Source: Proteiniborus sp. MB09-C3 (GTDB lineage Bacteria > Bacillota > Clostridia > Tissierellales > Proteiniboraceae). Taken from it: a stretch of 64,000 nucleotides of DNA. The notes under the pieces were generated by a model that searched no databases, was not told where the DNA came from, and saw only the letters and a program-made list of their open reading frames with translations. Location: positions 1,240,001-1,304,000 of the forward strand of contig NZ_CP127161.1 of the NCBI RefSeq assembly GCF_030263895.1, given 5' to 3'. Position numbers and translations under genes: made by a program. Shown here in pieces: positions 1 to 9,602 of this stretch (its first letter is position 1; every line of letters begins with the position of its first letter).

Positions 1-192
1 GATAGATGGAGAAGGCTTAAAGACAAAGGGCAAAGGGAATGCTGTGGATGCATAATAAGTAAGGACATTGGGCAATACGATACTTGTAGCCATCACTGTA
101 TATACTGTTATGCCAACAAAACACCACATATTGCAAAGAATAATTATCAAAGATATTTAAAGTCTAATAAAAATGGGGAGTCAATAATTTGA
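1..192 (+). CDS. C-terminal end of a DUF1848 family protein (partial)
   Basis: The reading frame is open from base 1 to a TGA at 190-192 and gives the last 63 residues of a protein whose start lies outside the window. The segment holds CCGC, then DIGQYDTC, then CSHHCIYCYAN. This Cys-rich tail (C-x3-C-x2-C followed by YCYAN) is typical of the C-terminus of DUF1848 proteins, which resembles the iron-sulfur motif of radical SAM enzymes. The function of the family is not established. A terminator follows at 236-267. Confidence 0.7.
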   Translation, partial: DRWRRLKDKGQRECCGCIISKDIGQYDTCSHHCIYCYANKTPHIAKNNYQRYLKSNKNGESII

Positions 193-235
193 TATAGGTG
201 TAAATTATAAAATATGATTTTTAAGGAAAGCACGG

Positions 236-267
236 CGTCAGATTGTATATCAATTTGACGTTTTTTT
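236..267 (+). terminator. Intrinsic terminator after the DUF1848 gene
   Basis: A 10-bp stem (CGTCAGATTG with CAATTTGACG, one G-T pair) closes a TATAT loop and is followed by seven T residues. It separates the DUF1848 gene from cwlD. Confidence 0.85.
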
Positions 268-397
268 ATTATGTATAAAAGCTTAAGATTGTAGCATTCT
301 AAATATTCCCATAACATAATAGTAATATCGCCATCAATATAAAAATAGTATTAAGTATCATCTTTTTTAGGTAAATATGTTAAGGGGTGTTATTTTA

Positions 398-1111
398 ATG
401 AGGTTAGTAATGATAAGAAAAGAAGTACTATTAGTTTTACCTTTACTTATAATAGGGATAGTCTTTGTGTTTATGGAAAAAAACGATTCAGTTCCTACAA
501 TGTATCTGCCTATTACTGATAAAATAATAGCCATAGATGCAGGGCATGGGGGAATTGATCCAGGGGCAGTAGGGAAGCAAGGAGTTGAAGAAGATGAAAT
601 AAACCTTCAAATAGCTTTAAAGCTTAGAAAGTTAATAGAGGAAAATGGTGGGATAGCTATACTCACAAGAAATGATGGAGAAGGTCTATATACTGGAGAA
701 TCAAAAACCGTCAGAGATAAAAAGAATGAAGATCTTAGAAATAGAAAAATAGAAGTCAATAATAGTGAACCAGATGTATTATTGTCAATTCACTTAAATA
801 GTTTTCCAAAATCACAATATTATGGAGCACAGACCTTCTATAAAGCTGGATGTGAGAAAAGCAAAAATCTAGCATACTTAATTCAAGAAGAGCTTAAGAA
901 TGTATTAGATAAAAATAATAAAAGAATTCCTCAGTCAAGAGACAATATTTATTTAATAAGAGAAGCAGAAGTCCCAGCAGTTTTAGTTGAATGCGGTTTT
1001 TTATCAAATCTCCAAGAAGAAAGCAAGCTAAAAGATCCTAAGTATCAACAAAAAATAGCATGGGGAATTTATATAGGAGTTATGAGATACTTTAATGAAT
1101 ATGAAAAATGA
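398..1111 (+). CDS. cwlD: N-acetylmuramoyl-L-alanine amidase CwlD (germination-specific)
   Basis: This zinc amidase removes peptide side chains from N-acetylmuramic acid during synthesis of muramic-delta-lactam in spore cortex, which marks cortex for lysis at germination. The 237-residue protein has one N-terminal membrane or signal segment (about residues 6-26), then an Amidase_3 domain: DAGHGG near residue 47 (zinc His and substrate loop), SIHLN with the second zinc His, and VLVECGFLSN near the end with the catalytic Glu. Length and order match CwlD. An ATG lies 21 bases upstream at 377, but AAGGGGTG sits about 9 bases before the ATG at 398, so I start there. It stands alone between a terminator and the DnaA-box region. 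Confidence 0.85.
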   Translation: MRLVMIRKEVLLVLPLLIIGIVFVFMEKNDSVPTMYLPITDKIIAIDAGHGGIDPGAVGKQGVEEDEINLQIALKLRKLIEENGGIAILTRNDGEGLYTGESKTVRDKKNEDLRNRKIEVNNSEPDVLLSIHLNSFPKSQYYGAQTFYKAGCEKSKNLAYLIQEELKNVLDKNNKRIPQSRDNIYLIREAEVPAVLVECGFLSNLQEESKLKDPKYQQKIAWGIYIGVMRYFNEYEK

Positions 1112-1182
1112 CTGTGAATCAGAAATACTAAAAATGCCATTTCAATAGATAATGAAAATCATAATTTGCTGTGTTAATAATA

Positions 1183-1332
1183 TGTGAATAATATTTTGTG
1201 GATAACTTCAAAGACTGTGGAAAACCTATTATTATGTAAAGTATAGCCTTGTATTACTTTTAAATTAGATATTAGTTATGTTTACATAAGTTATCCACCA
1301 CCGATTGTGGATAATGTGGATAAAGTGGATAG
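1183..1332. promoter_or_regulatory. Cluster of DnaA boxes in a 420-bp gene-free region
   Basis: Between cwlD and the PAP2 gene (1112-1531) there is no gene. It holds three perfect DnaA boxes, read as TGTGGATAA, at 1197-1205, 1306-1314 and 1315-1323, the last two directly abutting. One-mismatch boxes are at 1183-1191 (TGTGAATAA), 1216-1224 (TGTGGAAAA) and 1291-1299 (TTATCCACC, opposite orientation), and a weaker one at 1324-1332. A very AT-rich stretch follows at about 1340-1480. No dnaA or dnaN gene is nearby. It could be an origin part or a DnaA-titrating or regulatory cluster; the role is inferred. Confidence 0.75.
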
Positions 1333-1531
1333 AAAATTGAGAATCTATATCAACTGAAAGAACTAGGAATTAAGTACTAATTATCTTAGATATTTAGTTG
1401 CAAAGATATAATGGAATTTTTCTATAAATAAAACTTTGATAATTTTAGATTCTATAATAGAATATGAATAAGGCAATGGATAAAAATTTATGCTACTTTG
1501 GCGACAAATGAATCATAAGGTGGTTGATAGA

Positions 1532-2182
1532 ATGATAAAAAATAAATCTACTATAATTGGGGCTATAATTTCTCTAATATTATTAACAGTATTCGTTTTT
1601 TTAGCTATAAAGGTATCAGCAATAGATGGAGGAATATTATTTGATCATAAGATTATTTCTTCTGTTCATGAAAATATTAATCCAGTTGTAAAGAATTTTA
1701 TGATTGCAATTAGTTTTATGGGATCAGCCAAATTTTACTTTATTATAGCACCATTTTTAATATGGTATTTACTAAAGAAAAAGCATTGGATAGAGCTTTG
1801 TGCCTTAATAATATCTATATTGGGAAGTGTATTAATAAATCATTTATTAAAAATATCCCTTGAAAGAGCTAGACCCTATGAATTCTTTTTAGTTGAGCAA
1901 GGTGGCTTTAGCTTTCCCAGCGGGCACTCAATGAATACTCTTAGCTTTTATGGAATGGCTGCATATCTTTACTTAAGGAACAAAAAGTTGGACTTAAGCA
2001 AAGTACTTATTTGGATATTTACCATAGCTTTTATAGGTCTTATGGGATTCAGCAGAGTATATCTAGGAGTGCATTGGCCTACAGATATAATCGCAGGCTA
2101 TAGTGCGGGCTTTATATGGATATATATATGTATATTAGGTGTAGAGGCTGTACATAAAAGATTAAAATATAAAAGCGACTAA
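1532..2182 (+). CDS. PAP2 family lipid phosphatase
   Basis: Membrane-bound type 2 phosphatidic acid phosphatase, probably acting on a lipid phosphate such as undecaprenyl pyrophosphate or phosphatidylglycerol phosphate at the outer face of the membrane. The three signature motifs are present in order: K-x6-RP (KISLERARP), PSGH, and SR-x-YLGVHWPTD. About six hydrophobic segments surround them. AAGGTGG at 1517-1523 lies 8 bases before the ATG at 1532, so this start (216 residues) is preferred over ATGs at 1490 and 1508. The specific substrate cannot be told from sequence. Confidence 0.8.
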   Translation: MIKNKSTIIGAIISLILLTVFVFLAIKVSAIDGGILFDHKIISSVHENINPVVKNFMIAISFMGSAKFYFIIAPFLIWYLLKKKHWIELCALIISILGSVLINHLLKISLERARPYEFFLVEQGGFSFPSGHSMNTLSFYGMAAYLYLRNKKLDLSKVLIWIFTIAFIGLMGFSRVYLGVHWPTDIIAGYSAGFIWIYICILGVEAVHKRLKYKSD

Positions 2183-2205
2183 CTTAAAACAAATTAGTCG
2201 CTTTT
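2171..2205. terminator. Bidirectional intrinsic terminator
   Basis: A perfect 12-bp stem (AAAAGCGACTAA with TTAGTCGCTTTT) overlaps the last codons of the PAP2 gene. A-rich and T-rich flanks let it serve both the PAP2 gene and the convergent transporter gene. Confidence 0.85.
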
Positions 2206-2267
2206 GTAATCCTAGAGATTTTTGATAGAATATATTGATGCGTTAAGTATTGATTAATGTTTTTTAT

Positions 2268-3368
2268 TTATAGACTTATATTTTTCTCAGATAATTTAGC
2301 TTCTACATATTTCTGAATCATTGTCTTAATAACGGCTGTGACAGGTACTGCTAGAAGCATTCCCATTACTCCAGCTACTCCTCCGCCAATGGTTACAGCA
2401 GTTATTATCCAGAATGGACTTAGGCCTACATGCATACCCAGTATCTTTGGACCTAAATATAACCCATCAAACTGTTGTAGCAGGAATATAAATATTAATA
2501 CCCATAATGCTTTAATTGGGCTGTAGAACAAAGTGATTACAGTAGCAGGTATCATGCCTATAAATGGTCCGAAGTAAGGTATCATATTGGTTACACCTAC
2601 TATAGTACTTAATATCAATGCATAAGGTGTTCTTAGCATAGCCAAGCCTATAAAACACAATATGCCTATTATAGTTGAGTCAATTATCTTTCCAATTAAA
2701 AAGCTGGAAAACTGCAGATTGCATTCTCTACCTACTTCAATTATTTTTTCTGCTTTCTCAGGTGTAAAAATAGCATACATAAGAGCCTTAAATTGCTTTT
2801 TAAATAATTCCTTATCCTTAAGCATGTATATAGATATGATTAAGCCTAAGGCAAGGTTTATCAAGATAGATGTTAAAGCTGATGTAATAGATATAAGCTG
2901 AGCTATGGTTCTATTTAGTACTGGGTTTAAGTAAGAAGTTATTTGATTAATAATATTAGAAAGATTTTCATAGAGATAATCTGTTACTCCAAATCTATCC
3001 AGTATACCAAAATTCAAAGTATGGGTGTTAAAATATTCTTCAGTGATTTTAACGAACTTTGGAATTTCATTAAATAAATTTTTCAAGCCTATTGCAATTT
3101 TAGGAGTAAGAATTGTTATTATTAAAGTTATGCAAACCAATAGTATTGCATAAACAATCAATATGTTCCATATTCTTTTGAATTTAAACCTTTTTTCAAT
3201 TTGACAGAGCAATGGATTTAGTATATAGGCAATGGAAAATGCCCATATAAGTGGCTGCAACAGAGTAATGAACGGCGAGAATGAGCCGGGAACAGTGATG
3301 AATTTGAATAATAGTATTGATATAATTATGATCGGCAATAAGTGTAAATAACCTCTTTTTTTCTTCAT
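2268..3368 (-). CDS. AI-2E family transporter
   Basis: A 366-residue integral membrane protein of the AI-2E/PerM (YtvI-like) family. It has paired hydrophobic segments at the N-terminus (from HLLPIIIISILLF), a polar middle section of about residues 100-160, and the conserved C-terminal block containing TNMIPYFGPFIGMIP, followed by GLYLGPKILG and AVPVTAVIK. Family members are exporters or Na+/H+ antiporters; autoinducer-2 transport is shown only for a few, so no substrate is assigned. TAGGAG precedes the ATG by 10 bases. It ends at the bidirectional terminator shared with the PAP2 gene. Confidence 0.8.
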   Translation of the reverse strand: MKKKRGYLHLLPIIIISILLFKFITVPGSFSPFITLLQPLIWAFSIAYILNPLLCQIEKRFKFKRIWNILIVYAILLVCITLIITILTPKIAIGLKNLFNEIPKFVKITEEYFNTHTLNFGILDRFGVTDYLYENLSNIINQITSYLNPVLNRTIAQLISITSALTSILINLALGLIISIYMLKDKELFKKQFKALMYAIFTPEKAEKIIEVGRECNLQFSSFLIGKIIDSTIIGILCFIGLAMLRTPYALILSTIVGVTNMIPYFGPFIGMIPATVITLFYSPIKALWVLIFIFLLQQFDGLYLGPKILGMHVGLSPFWIITAVTIGGGVAGVMGMLLAVPVTAVIKTMIQKYVEAKLSEKNISL

Positions 3369-3445
3369 AGTAATCCACTCCTAAATAGTAATTATCTTCA
3401 TTATATCATTAGTTAAGCAGAAATCGTATAGTATAGGAATTTTGT

Positions 3446-4282
3446 TTATTTATTAATTTCTTTTTTTATCTCATTAAGAGCACGTTTAAATTTGTCTATT
3501 TTTAAATGTGGAAAGGCTTTAATAATTCTCTTATGTGAGGAACTTCGCTTTTGAAGTAATTCCTCGTATTCTGCCTTAAATCCTTTAATTTTATGTCTAA
3601 TATCAATTAACACTTCACTGATATCTTCTTTCTTCCCATGCAATACTCCTTCTAGTTTAGCTACCACTTCCTTCTTTTCTTGAACTAAGTGTTCCTTAAT
3701 AGCGGCTTTATCAAGATTTTCTAGTTTTTCTGTCAAGTCTCTAAGTAATTGATGCAGCTTTAAAATATTTGCTACAGTAGTGACAAGATCTATAGACATC
3801 CCAATAAGTATGATATAAGTCAGACTATATATTATAGAAGACGGAATAGAATGTATAAACCCTTCAATAAATGGATGGATAAATAAAACAACTATTGAGG
3901 CTGCAATACCCCAGATAACAGAGAAGCTTAAGCAAATATAACCGCTTAAGTTATATGGAACATTACTGTAGTCCCACCATTTTGCATGAAATATCGATTC
4001 TAATAAATAGCCAGTTATATATTCTAATACAGAAGTAACAAATACAGCACTAAAAAATAATAATATAATATTGCTGCTAACAGGTCTTAATAACAATAAT
4101 ACCAACAAAACACCAAATCCATAAACAGGGCAATATGGTCCGGCTAAAAAGCCACGGTTAATAAATCTATTTTCTTTCCAATATGCATAACATACTTCTG
4201 TACACCATCCTAGAAAAGAATAAACTATGAAATAACTAAGTAATTCTTTAATAGAAATAGAAAAAAGGTAAATATCATCCAT
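3446..4282 (-). CDS. Putative ABC-transporter type IV membrane protein (PF06541-like)
   Basis: A 278-residue membrane protein. The N-terminal half carries about five hydrophobic segments with the conserved features YSFLGWCTEVCYAYWK, NRGFLAGPYCPVYGFG and a later LLESIFHAKWWDYS, which match the family named putative ABC-transporter type IV. The C-terminal 80 or so residues are charged and look coiled coil. Its function is not known. A strong SD (AAAGGAGG) sits 6 bases before the ATG. It lies in the same direction as the AI-2E gene downstream, with a 77-bp gap. Confidence 0.65.
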   Translation of the reverse strand: MDDIYLFSISIKELLSYFIVYSFLGWCTEVCYAYWKENRFINRGFLAGPYCPVYGFGVLLVLLLLRPVSSNIILLFFSAVFVTSVLEYITGYLLESIFHAKWWDYSNVPYNLSGYICLSFSVIWGIAASIVVLFIHPFIEGFIHSIPSSIIYSLTYIILIGMSIDLVTTVANILKLHQLLRDLTEKLENLDKAAIKEHLVQEKKEVVAKLEGVLHGKKEDISEVLIDIRHKIKGFKAEYEELLQKRSSSHKRIIKAFPHLKIDKFKRALNEIKKEINK

Positions 4283-4425
4283 ATGATTTCCTCCTTTAGC
4301 ATATAGGTATTATAGCATAATAAAAAAAAGAAGAGCAATAAAAAAACTATAGATATTATATATTCAAATGAAAAAAATAGTATAATAATATTATGACTAT
4401 ACAAAGATAAGGTGGAGGTGATTTT

Positions 4426-5151
4426 ATGGACATTCAATTAAAACCATATAAGAAGGATTTCGAATATGCATATTCAATAGGAGTATTTCCAACATTAGAA
4501 TTACTTAAGTATAAGAAAGAAGAAGTCCTAATGGTTCTACTAGGCTCTGCTGGTAAGGAAAATGAAGGAGTAAAAAAAATAATAGATTTATGTAATGAAT
4601 ATAATATTCAAATTCAAATAAATGATAAGGCTATAAATAGAATATCAAAAAAAGAAAATAGCTATGCTGTAGGAGTGTTTAAAAAATATGAGCAAAGGCT
4701 AGATGAGCAAAAGAATCATGTTGTATTAGTGAATCCTAGTGACATGGGAAACTTAGGAACTATTATAAGAACTATTTTAGGCTTTGGAATAAAAGATTTA
4801 GCAATAATTAGACCTGGAGTGGATATATTTGATTCTAAAGCTATAAGAGCATCTATGGGAGCCATGTTTAGACTTTCGTGTCAGTACTTTGAAGATTTCG
4901 ACAGCTATAATGCTACATACAATCGAGATATATATACATTCATGCTCAATGCAAAAAAAAGTCTGCATGAAATCCAAATAGAGGCTAACAGACCATTTTC
5001 ATTAGTCTTTGGAAATGAGGGAAGTGGTCTAGGGGATGAATTTAAAGACATAGGTACAAGTATAATAATTCCCCATAGCAATGAAATAGACTCATTGAAT
5101 CTTTCCATTGCAGTGGGGATAGCAGTTTATGAGTTTACGAAAAATTTATAA
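4426..5151 (+). CDS. TrmH/SpoU family RNA 2'-O-ribose methyltransferase
   Basis: A 241-residue SPOUT-class enzyme that transfers a methyl group from S-adenosylmethionine to the 2'-OH of a ribose in rRNA or tRNA. The three SpoU motifs are clear: NPSDMGNLGTIIRT (motif 1, catalytic Asn/Arg), LVFGNEGSGL (motif 2) and IPHSNEIDSLNLSIAVGIAVYEF (motif 3, split here). The N-terminal 85 residues form the usual substrate-binding domain. GGAGGTG lies about 7 bases before the ATG. The exact target nucleotide cannot be assigned. Confidence 0.8.
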   Translation: MDIQLKPYKKDFEYAYSIGVFPTLELLKYKKEEVLMVLLGSAGKENEGVKKIIDLCNEYNIQIQINDKAINRISKKENSYAVGVFKKYEQRLDEQKNHVVLVNPSDMGNLGTIIRTILGFGIKDLAIIRPGVDIFDSKAIRASMGAMFRLSCQYFEDFDSYNATYNRDIYTFMLNAKKSLHEIQIEANRPFSLVFGNEGSGLGDEFKDIGTSIIIPHSNEIDSLNLSIAVGIAVYEFTKNL

Positions 5152-5182
5152 ATCCTTCTAGAACTCAGGATGATAGTCTTCA

Positions 5183-5225
5183 TGTCATACTGAACGTAGA
5201 TACATTCGCTTCGCTCAGTATGACA
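5183..5225. repeat. TGTCATACTGA inverted-repeat element
   Basis: Perfect 11-bp inverted repeats (TGTCATACTGA at 5183-5193, TCAGTATGACA at 5215-5225) lie between convergent genes. A related element is at 50080-50151. Such GTCATTCTGA/TCAGAATGAC elements are common intergenic repeats; here the copy may also act as a transcript end. Confidence 0.6.
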
Positions 5226-5243
5226 GTAAAAATAGTAGTAGAA

Positions 5244-5675
5244 TTATTCTATAAGCCTTATTGCTCCTCTAAATCTTCTTCCCCAATGGCGTTCAAGCTT
5301 ACTAATAAGCAGACCGCTCTTTGGAGACATGTGAACAAATTCCCTATTGCTTATCATGATTCCCGCATGGGTAATTACATCATGACTGATTACGAAATAA
5401 GCCAAATCAAGAGGTTGCAGCTCGTCAATACTGACATTCTTGTAGCCTAAGCTTTTTATACCCCGGATATATCTTTCAGGATCAGTTCTATACCATTCTT
5501 CTTCTATAGGCTTTCCATCATCACTTGGAATGTCTATTCCAAAATCTTTGTAAAAAAGCTTTATAAATCCAAGACAATCGATGCCTTCCTCTAAATTTCT
5601 TCCATTACGGAGAAATTTAGCATACTGATATTTTCTAATACCTTCGTTAATTTTTTCCTGGATATTTTTATTCAT
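5244..5675 (-). CDS. Small NlpC/P60-like cysteine hydrolase
   Basis: A 143-residue single-domain protein. GIDCLGF at about residues 31-37 supplies the likely catalytic Cys, THAGIM at about 102-107 the His, and EFVHMSPKSG a third polar position, followed by RHWGRRFRGAIRL, the usual end of NlpC/P60 domains. There is no signal peptide or cell-wall-binding domain, so it may act inside the cell or be a phage-derived tail peptidase domain; both are inferences. GGAGGG lies 10 bases before the ATG. It is transcribed alone. Confidence 0.65.
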   Translation of the reverse strand: MNKNIQEKINEGIRKYQYAKFLRNGRNLEEGIDCLGFIKLFYKDFGIDIPSDDGKPIEEEWYRTDPERYIRGIKSLGYKNVSIDELQPLDLAYFVISHDVITHAGIMISNREFVHMSPKSGLLISKLERHWGRRFRGAIRLIE

Positions 5676-5909
5676 AGGAATTATCCCTCCAAAATATGTA
5701 TATGAAGTAAATAAACAATCATATTACATAATATGAATTGACTATGTAAATATTGAATAGATAGTAAAAAATATATTTTCCCTTGTATGGACACATTTGT
5801 AAAACCTATAAGGCAAGCATATGTTATAGATAAATTTAATTGTTAATAATGTGACAAGCTTAATATAATTATATATGGTAGTACAAATAAACAAGAATGG
5901 AGTGATAAC

Positions 5910-7016
5910 ATGAGGAATGCAAAATGGAAGATAATAGGCTCAGGAGCAGTGCTAGGAATACTTGCAGCACTACTTGTGAAGTTTGGCAACCCAGTGAATA
6001 TGGGCATATGTGTTGCTTGCTTCTATAGAGACATTGCAGGAGCCTTAGGTCTTCACAGAGCAGCAGTAGTACAATATATAAGGCCTGAAATAATTGGATT
6101 TATACTTGGTGCATTTATATTTGCTAAGGCCAAAGGAGAATTTAAGGCAAGAGGTGGTTCTTCACCAATTTTACGTTTCGTATTTGGATTTTTCATGATG
6201 GTAGGTGCATTAGTATTTTTGGGCTGTCCACTTAGAATGATTCTAAGACTTGCAAATGGAGACCTAAATGCACTAGTAGGCTTAGTAGGTTATATAGTCG
6301 GTATTTTAGTAGGTATACAGTTCTTAAAGAGAGGCTTCACGCTGGGCAAGAGTACAAAACAACCTGAAATATCAGGATACATAATGCCTGTAATAGCAGT
6401 AGTATTATTAATATTCTTAGTTGTAGCACCTGCATTCATATTCTTTAGTACAGAAGGACCTGGATCTAAGACAGCTCCTATTTTAATGTCATTAGCAGCA
6501 GGACTTATAGTAGGACTAATGCTTCAAAGAACTAGACTTTGTACAGCAGGTGGATTTAGAGATGCATTTTTAATAAAAGATTTTCATTTTTTATGGGGTA
6601 TAATAGGAGTATTTGTATTTGCACTTATAAGTAATCTAGTATTTAATCCAGCTGCCTTTAAAGTTGGTTTTGCAGAGCAGCCAATAGCACATAGCGAACA
6701 TTTGTGGAACTTCTTAGGTATGGCTTTAGTAGGTATTACAGCAGTGTTACTTGGAGGTTGTCCATTGAGACAAACTATTCTAGCAGGAGAAGGAGATACA
6801 GATGCAGCTGTAACTATACTAGGATTAATCGTAGGAGCAGCATTTGCTCATAACTTTGGTTTGGCATCTAGTGCATCTGGAACCACTGCAAATGGAAGAA
6901 TTGCAGTTATAGTTGGATTCGTAGTAGTCATAGCTATTGCAATATCAGTGGTAGCTACAGCAAATAAGAATAAAAAGAATTTTGCTCAAAAAGAAGGGGG
7001 TCAGGTAAATGGCTAA
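5910..7016 (+). CDS. yedE: YedE-type membrane transporter, putative selenium or sulfur species
   Basis: A 368-residue membrane protein of the YeeE/YedE family, built as two related halves. The first has MGICVACFYRDIAGALGLHR and LGCPLRMILRLANGD; the second has RTRLCTAGGFRDAF and LGGCPLRQTILAGEGD. The paired Cys and GCPLR motifs are family hallmarks. YeeE relatives import thiosulfate, while the YedE branch goes with selenium-use genes. Eight bases overlap with the following TusA-like gene, and a DUF3343 gene comes next, the usual arrangement of the selenium-linked branch. The substrate is inferred from this context. Confidence 0.75.
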   Translation: MRNAKWKIIGSGAVLGILAALLVKFGNPVNMGICVACFYRDIAGALGLHRAAVVQYIRPEIIGFILGAFIFAKAKGEFKARGGSSPILRFVFGFFMMVGALVFLGCPLRMILRLANGDLNALVGLVGYIVGILVGIQFLKRGFTLGKSTKQPEISGYIMPVIAVVLLIFLVVAPAFIFFSTEGPGSKTAPILMSLAAGLIVGLMLQRTRLCTAGGFRDAFLIKDFHFLWGIIGVFVFALISNLVFNPAAFKVGFAEQPIAHSEHLWNFLGMALVGITAVLLGGCPLRQTILAGEGDTDAAVTILGLIVGAAFAHNFGLASSASGTTANGRIAVIVGFVVVIAIAISVVATANKNKKNFAQKEGGQVNG

Positions 7017-7218
7017 TATAGTTGATGCAAGAGGAAGATCTTGTCCTGAGCCAGTTATAATGACTAAGAAAGCAATAGATAGTGGATGTGAAAATATAGA
7101 AGTTCTTGTGGATGCAAAAGTAGCAGTTGAAAATATCAAGAGATTTGCTACTAGTAAGGGATACACAGTAAACGTAGAAGAAAAAGAGGATGAATTTACT
7201 CTAAATATAAGAAAATAG
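7009..7218 (+). CDS. TusA/YedF-like sulfurtransferase
   Basis: A 69-residue protein with the TusA/SirA fold. The conserved DARGRSCPEPVIMTKKA carries the active CP dipeptide (Cys about residue 12) that carries sulfur or selenium as a persulfide or perselenide. The second half (VEVLVDAKVAVENI...GY) matches the family. It overlaps yedE by 8 bases and is probably translationally coupled. In YedF proteins this domain is often fused to a second domain; here it stands alone. Confidence 0.8.
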   Translation: MANIVDARGRSCPEPVIMTKKAIDSGCENIEVLVDAKVAVENIKRFATSKGYTVNVEEKEDEFTLNIRK

Positions 7219-7226
7219 GTGGAGCT

Positions 7227-7502
7227 GTGAGAAATTATTATTGCATAGTTACATTTCATACTACTAATCATGCTCTTACATTTGAAAAGATGTTAAAGAG
7301 AAAAGGAATAGATGTTAAGCTAATGCCTGTACCTAGACAAGTCAGTTCAAGCTGCGGAACAGCAGCACAATTCCCATGTGAACTGAGAGATAAAATTAGT
7401 ACGATATGCTTGGAGCAGCATATAGAAATAGATGAAATTCACAAAATAGAAGAAAAACATAACAACGGGATATTGTCAAAATTGTTTGGGCAGACAAGCT
7501 AA
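7227..7502 (+). CDS. DUF3343 protein, putative Se/S carrier
   Basis: A 91-residue protein starting at a GTG 8 bases after the TusA-like gene, with AGGTGG just upstream. The N-terminus (YYCIVTFHTTNHALTFEKML) and the VPRQVSSSCG motif, with a single Cys at the end of the Ser run, are the recognised features of DUF3343. Members co-occur with YedE and YedF and are thought to carry selenium or sulfur. The C-terminal 25 residues are charged and not conserved as far as I can tell. The operon ends at the terminator that follows. Confidence 0.75.
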   Translation: MRNYYCIVTFHTTNHALTFEKMLKRKGIDVKLMPVPRQVSSSCGTAAQFPCELRDKISTICLEQHIEIDEIHKIEEKHNNGILSKLFGQTS

Positions 7503-7513
7503 AAGGCAGAATT

Positions 7514-7555
7514 GATAAGGGATATGTGCAAAGAGCCATATCCCTTATCTTTATT
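7514..7555 (+). terminator. Intrinsic terminator of the yedE operon
   Basis: A perfect 13-bp stem (GATAAGGGATATG with CATATCCCTTATC) and a 10-base loop, followed by a T-rich tail. It lies between convergent operons. Confidence 0.9.
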
Positions 7556-7582
7556 ATTTCACACTTCTAATGGAATTTGAGT

Positions 7583-9196
<1,614 letters not shown>

Positions 9197-9273
9197 TTAA
9201 CAATCCTCGTGATATTGTACCATAAAAAGAACTAATATAGAAGATTTAAAATAAACCCAATTATATATAAAAA

Positions 9274-9304
9274 AATAAGCCTTATTTTGAATAAGGCTTA
9301 TTTT
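9274..9304 (-). terminator. Terminator of peptide-signalling module 1
   Basis: A 13-bp perfect stem, AATAAGCCTTATT with AATAAGGCTTATT, around a 3-base loop, with A-rich sequence on the left (T-rich on the minus strand). A near copy ends module 2 at 11114-11147. Confidence 0.85.
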
Positions 9305-9328
9305 GGGAAAAGCTTGTCCATTGTTAGG

Positions 9329-9364
9329 ATAAAGAATATGTATTGTTATATGGATTTAGTACAG
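9329..9364 (-). repeat. 36-base block shared with 11175-11210
   Basis: This non-coding stretch, 35 bases beyond the stop of the module 1 peptide gene, is identical over 36 bases to the same position behind the module 2 peptide gene (11175-11210). Flanking bases are also similar. It lies between the peptide gene and its terminator, so it would be in the 3' untranslated RNA. Confidence 0.8.
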
Positions 9365-9398
9365 CTAGGTTTAGTTAGCAATCAAACTTATAAATAAT

Positions 9399-9599
9399 TT
9401 ATTCTCTAATTGGTTCAGGATTTATTTCACCAAAAGGAACAACGATATAATCTCTAATAGGCTCTGGATTTATTTCGCCTGCTATAGAAGCCTTAACTTC
9501 TCTAATAGGCTCTGGATTTATTTCTCCTGCCAAAACTATACTGCTGAAACTACTTAAAATTATTAGAACTGATAATAGTACAAGTATTTTCTTTTTCAT
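9399..9599 (-). CDS. Secreted signalling pro-peptide with three GEINPEPIR repeats
   Basis: A 66-residue precursor. Residues 1-24 are a Sec signal peptide (MKKK, a hydrophobic core, then IVLA before Gly). The rest is three copies of GEINPEPIR followed by E, D and E, separated by spacers VKASIA and YIVVPF. The gene starts 3 bases after the stop of the regulator gene, and its SD (AAAGGAGG) lies inside the end of that gene, so the two are coupled. This is the architecture of RRNPP systems (Rap, NprR, PlcR, Rgg-type), where a processed peptide is exported, re-imported and bound by the TPR regulator. Repeats suggest several pheromone units per precursor. The mature ends are not known. Confidence 0.8.
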   Translation of the reverse strand: MKKKILVLLSVLIILSSFSSIVLAGEINPEPIREVKASIAGEINPEPIRDYIVVPFGEINPEPIRE

Positions 9600-9602
9600 T
9601 AT

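Noticed and set aside
377-397. Upstream ATG extending CwlD by 7 residues
   Set aside because: No SD before it, while AAGGGGTG is well placed for the ATG at 398.
1183-1332. Calling this region oriC
   Set aside because: No dnaA or dnaN nearby and no skew data; only the box cluster itself is supported.
3196-3378. 60-codon ORF on the minus strand over the start of the AI-2E gene
   Set aside because: Out-of-frame shadow of the transporter gene, no family features.
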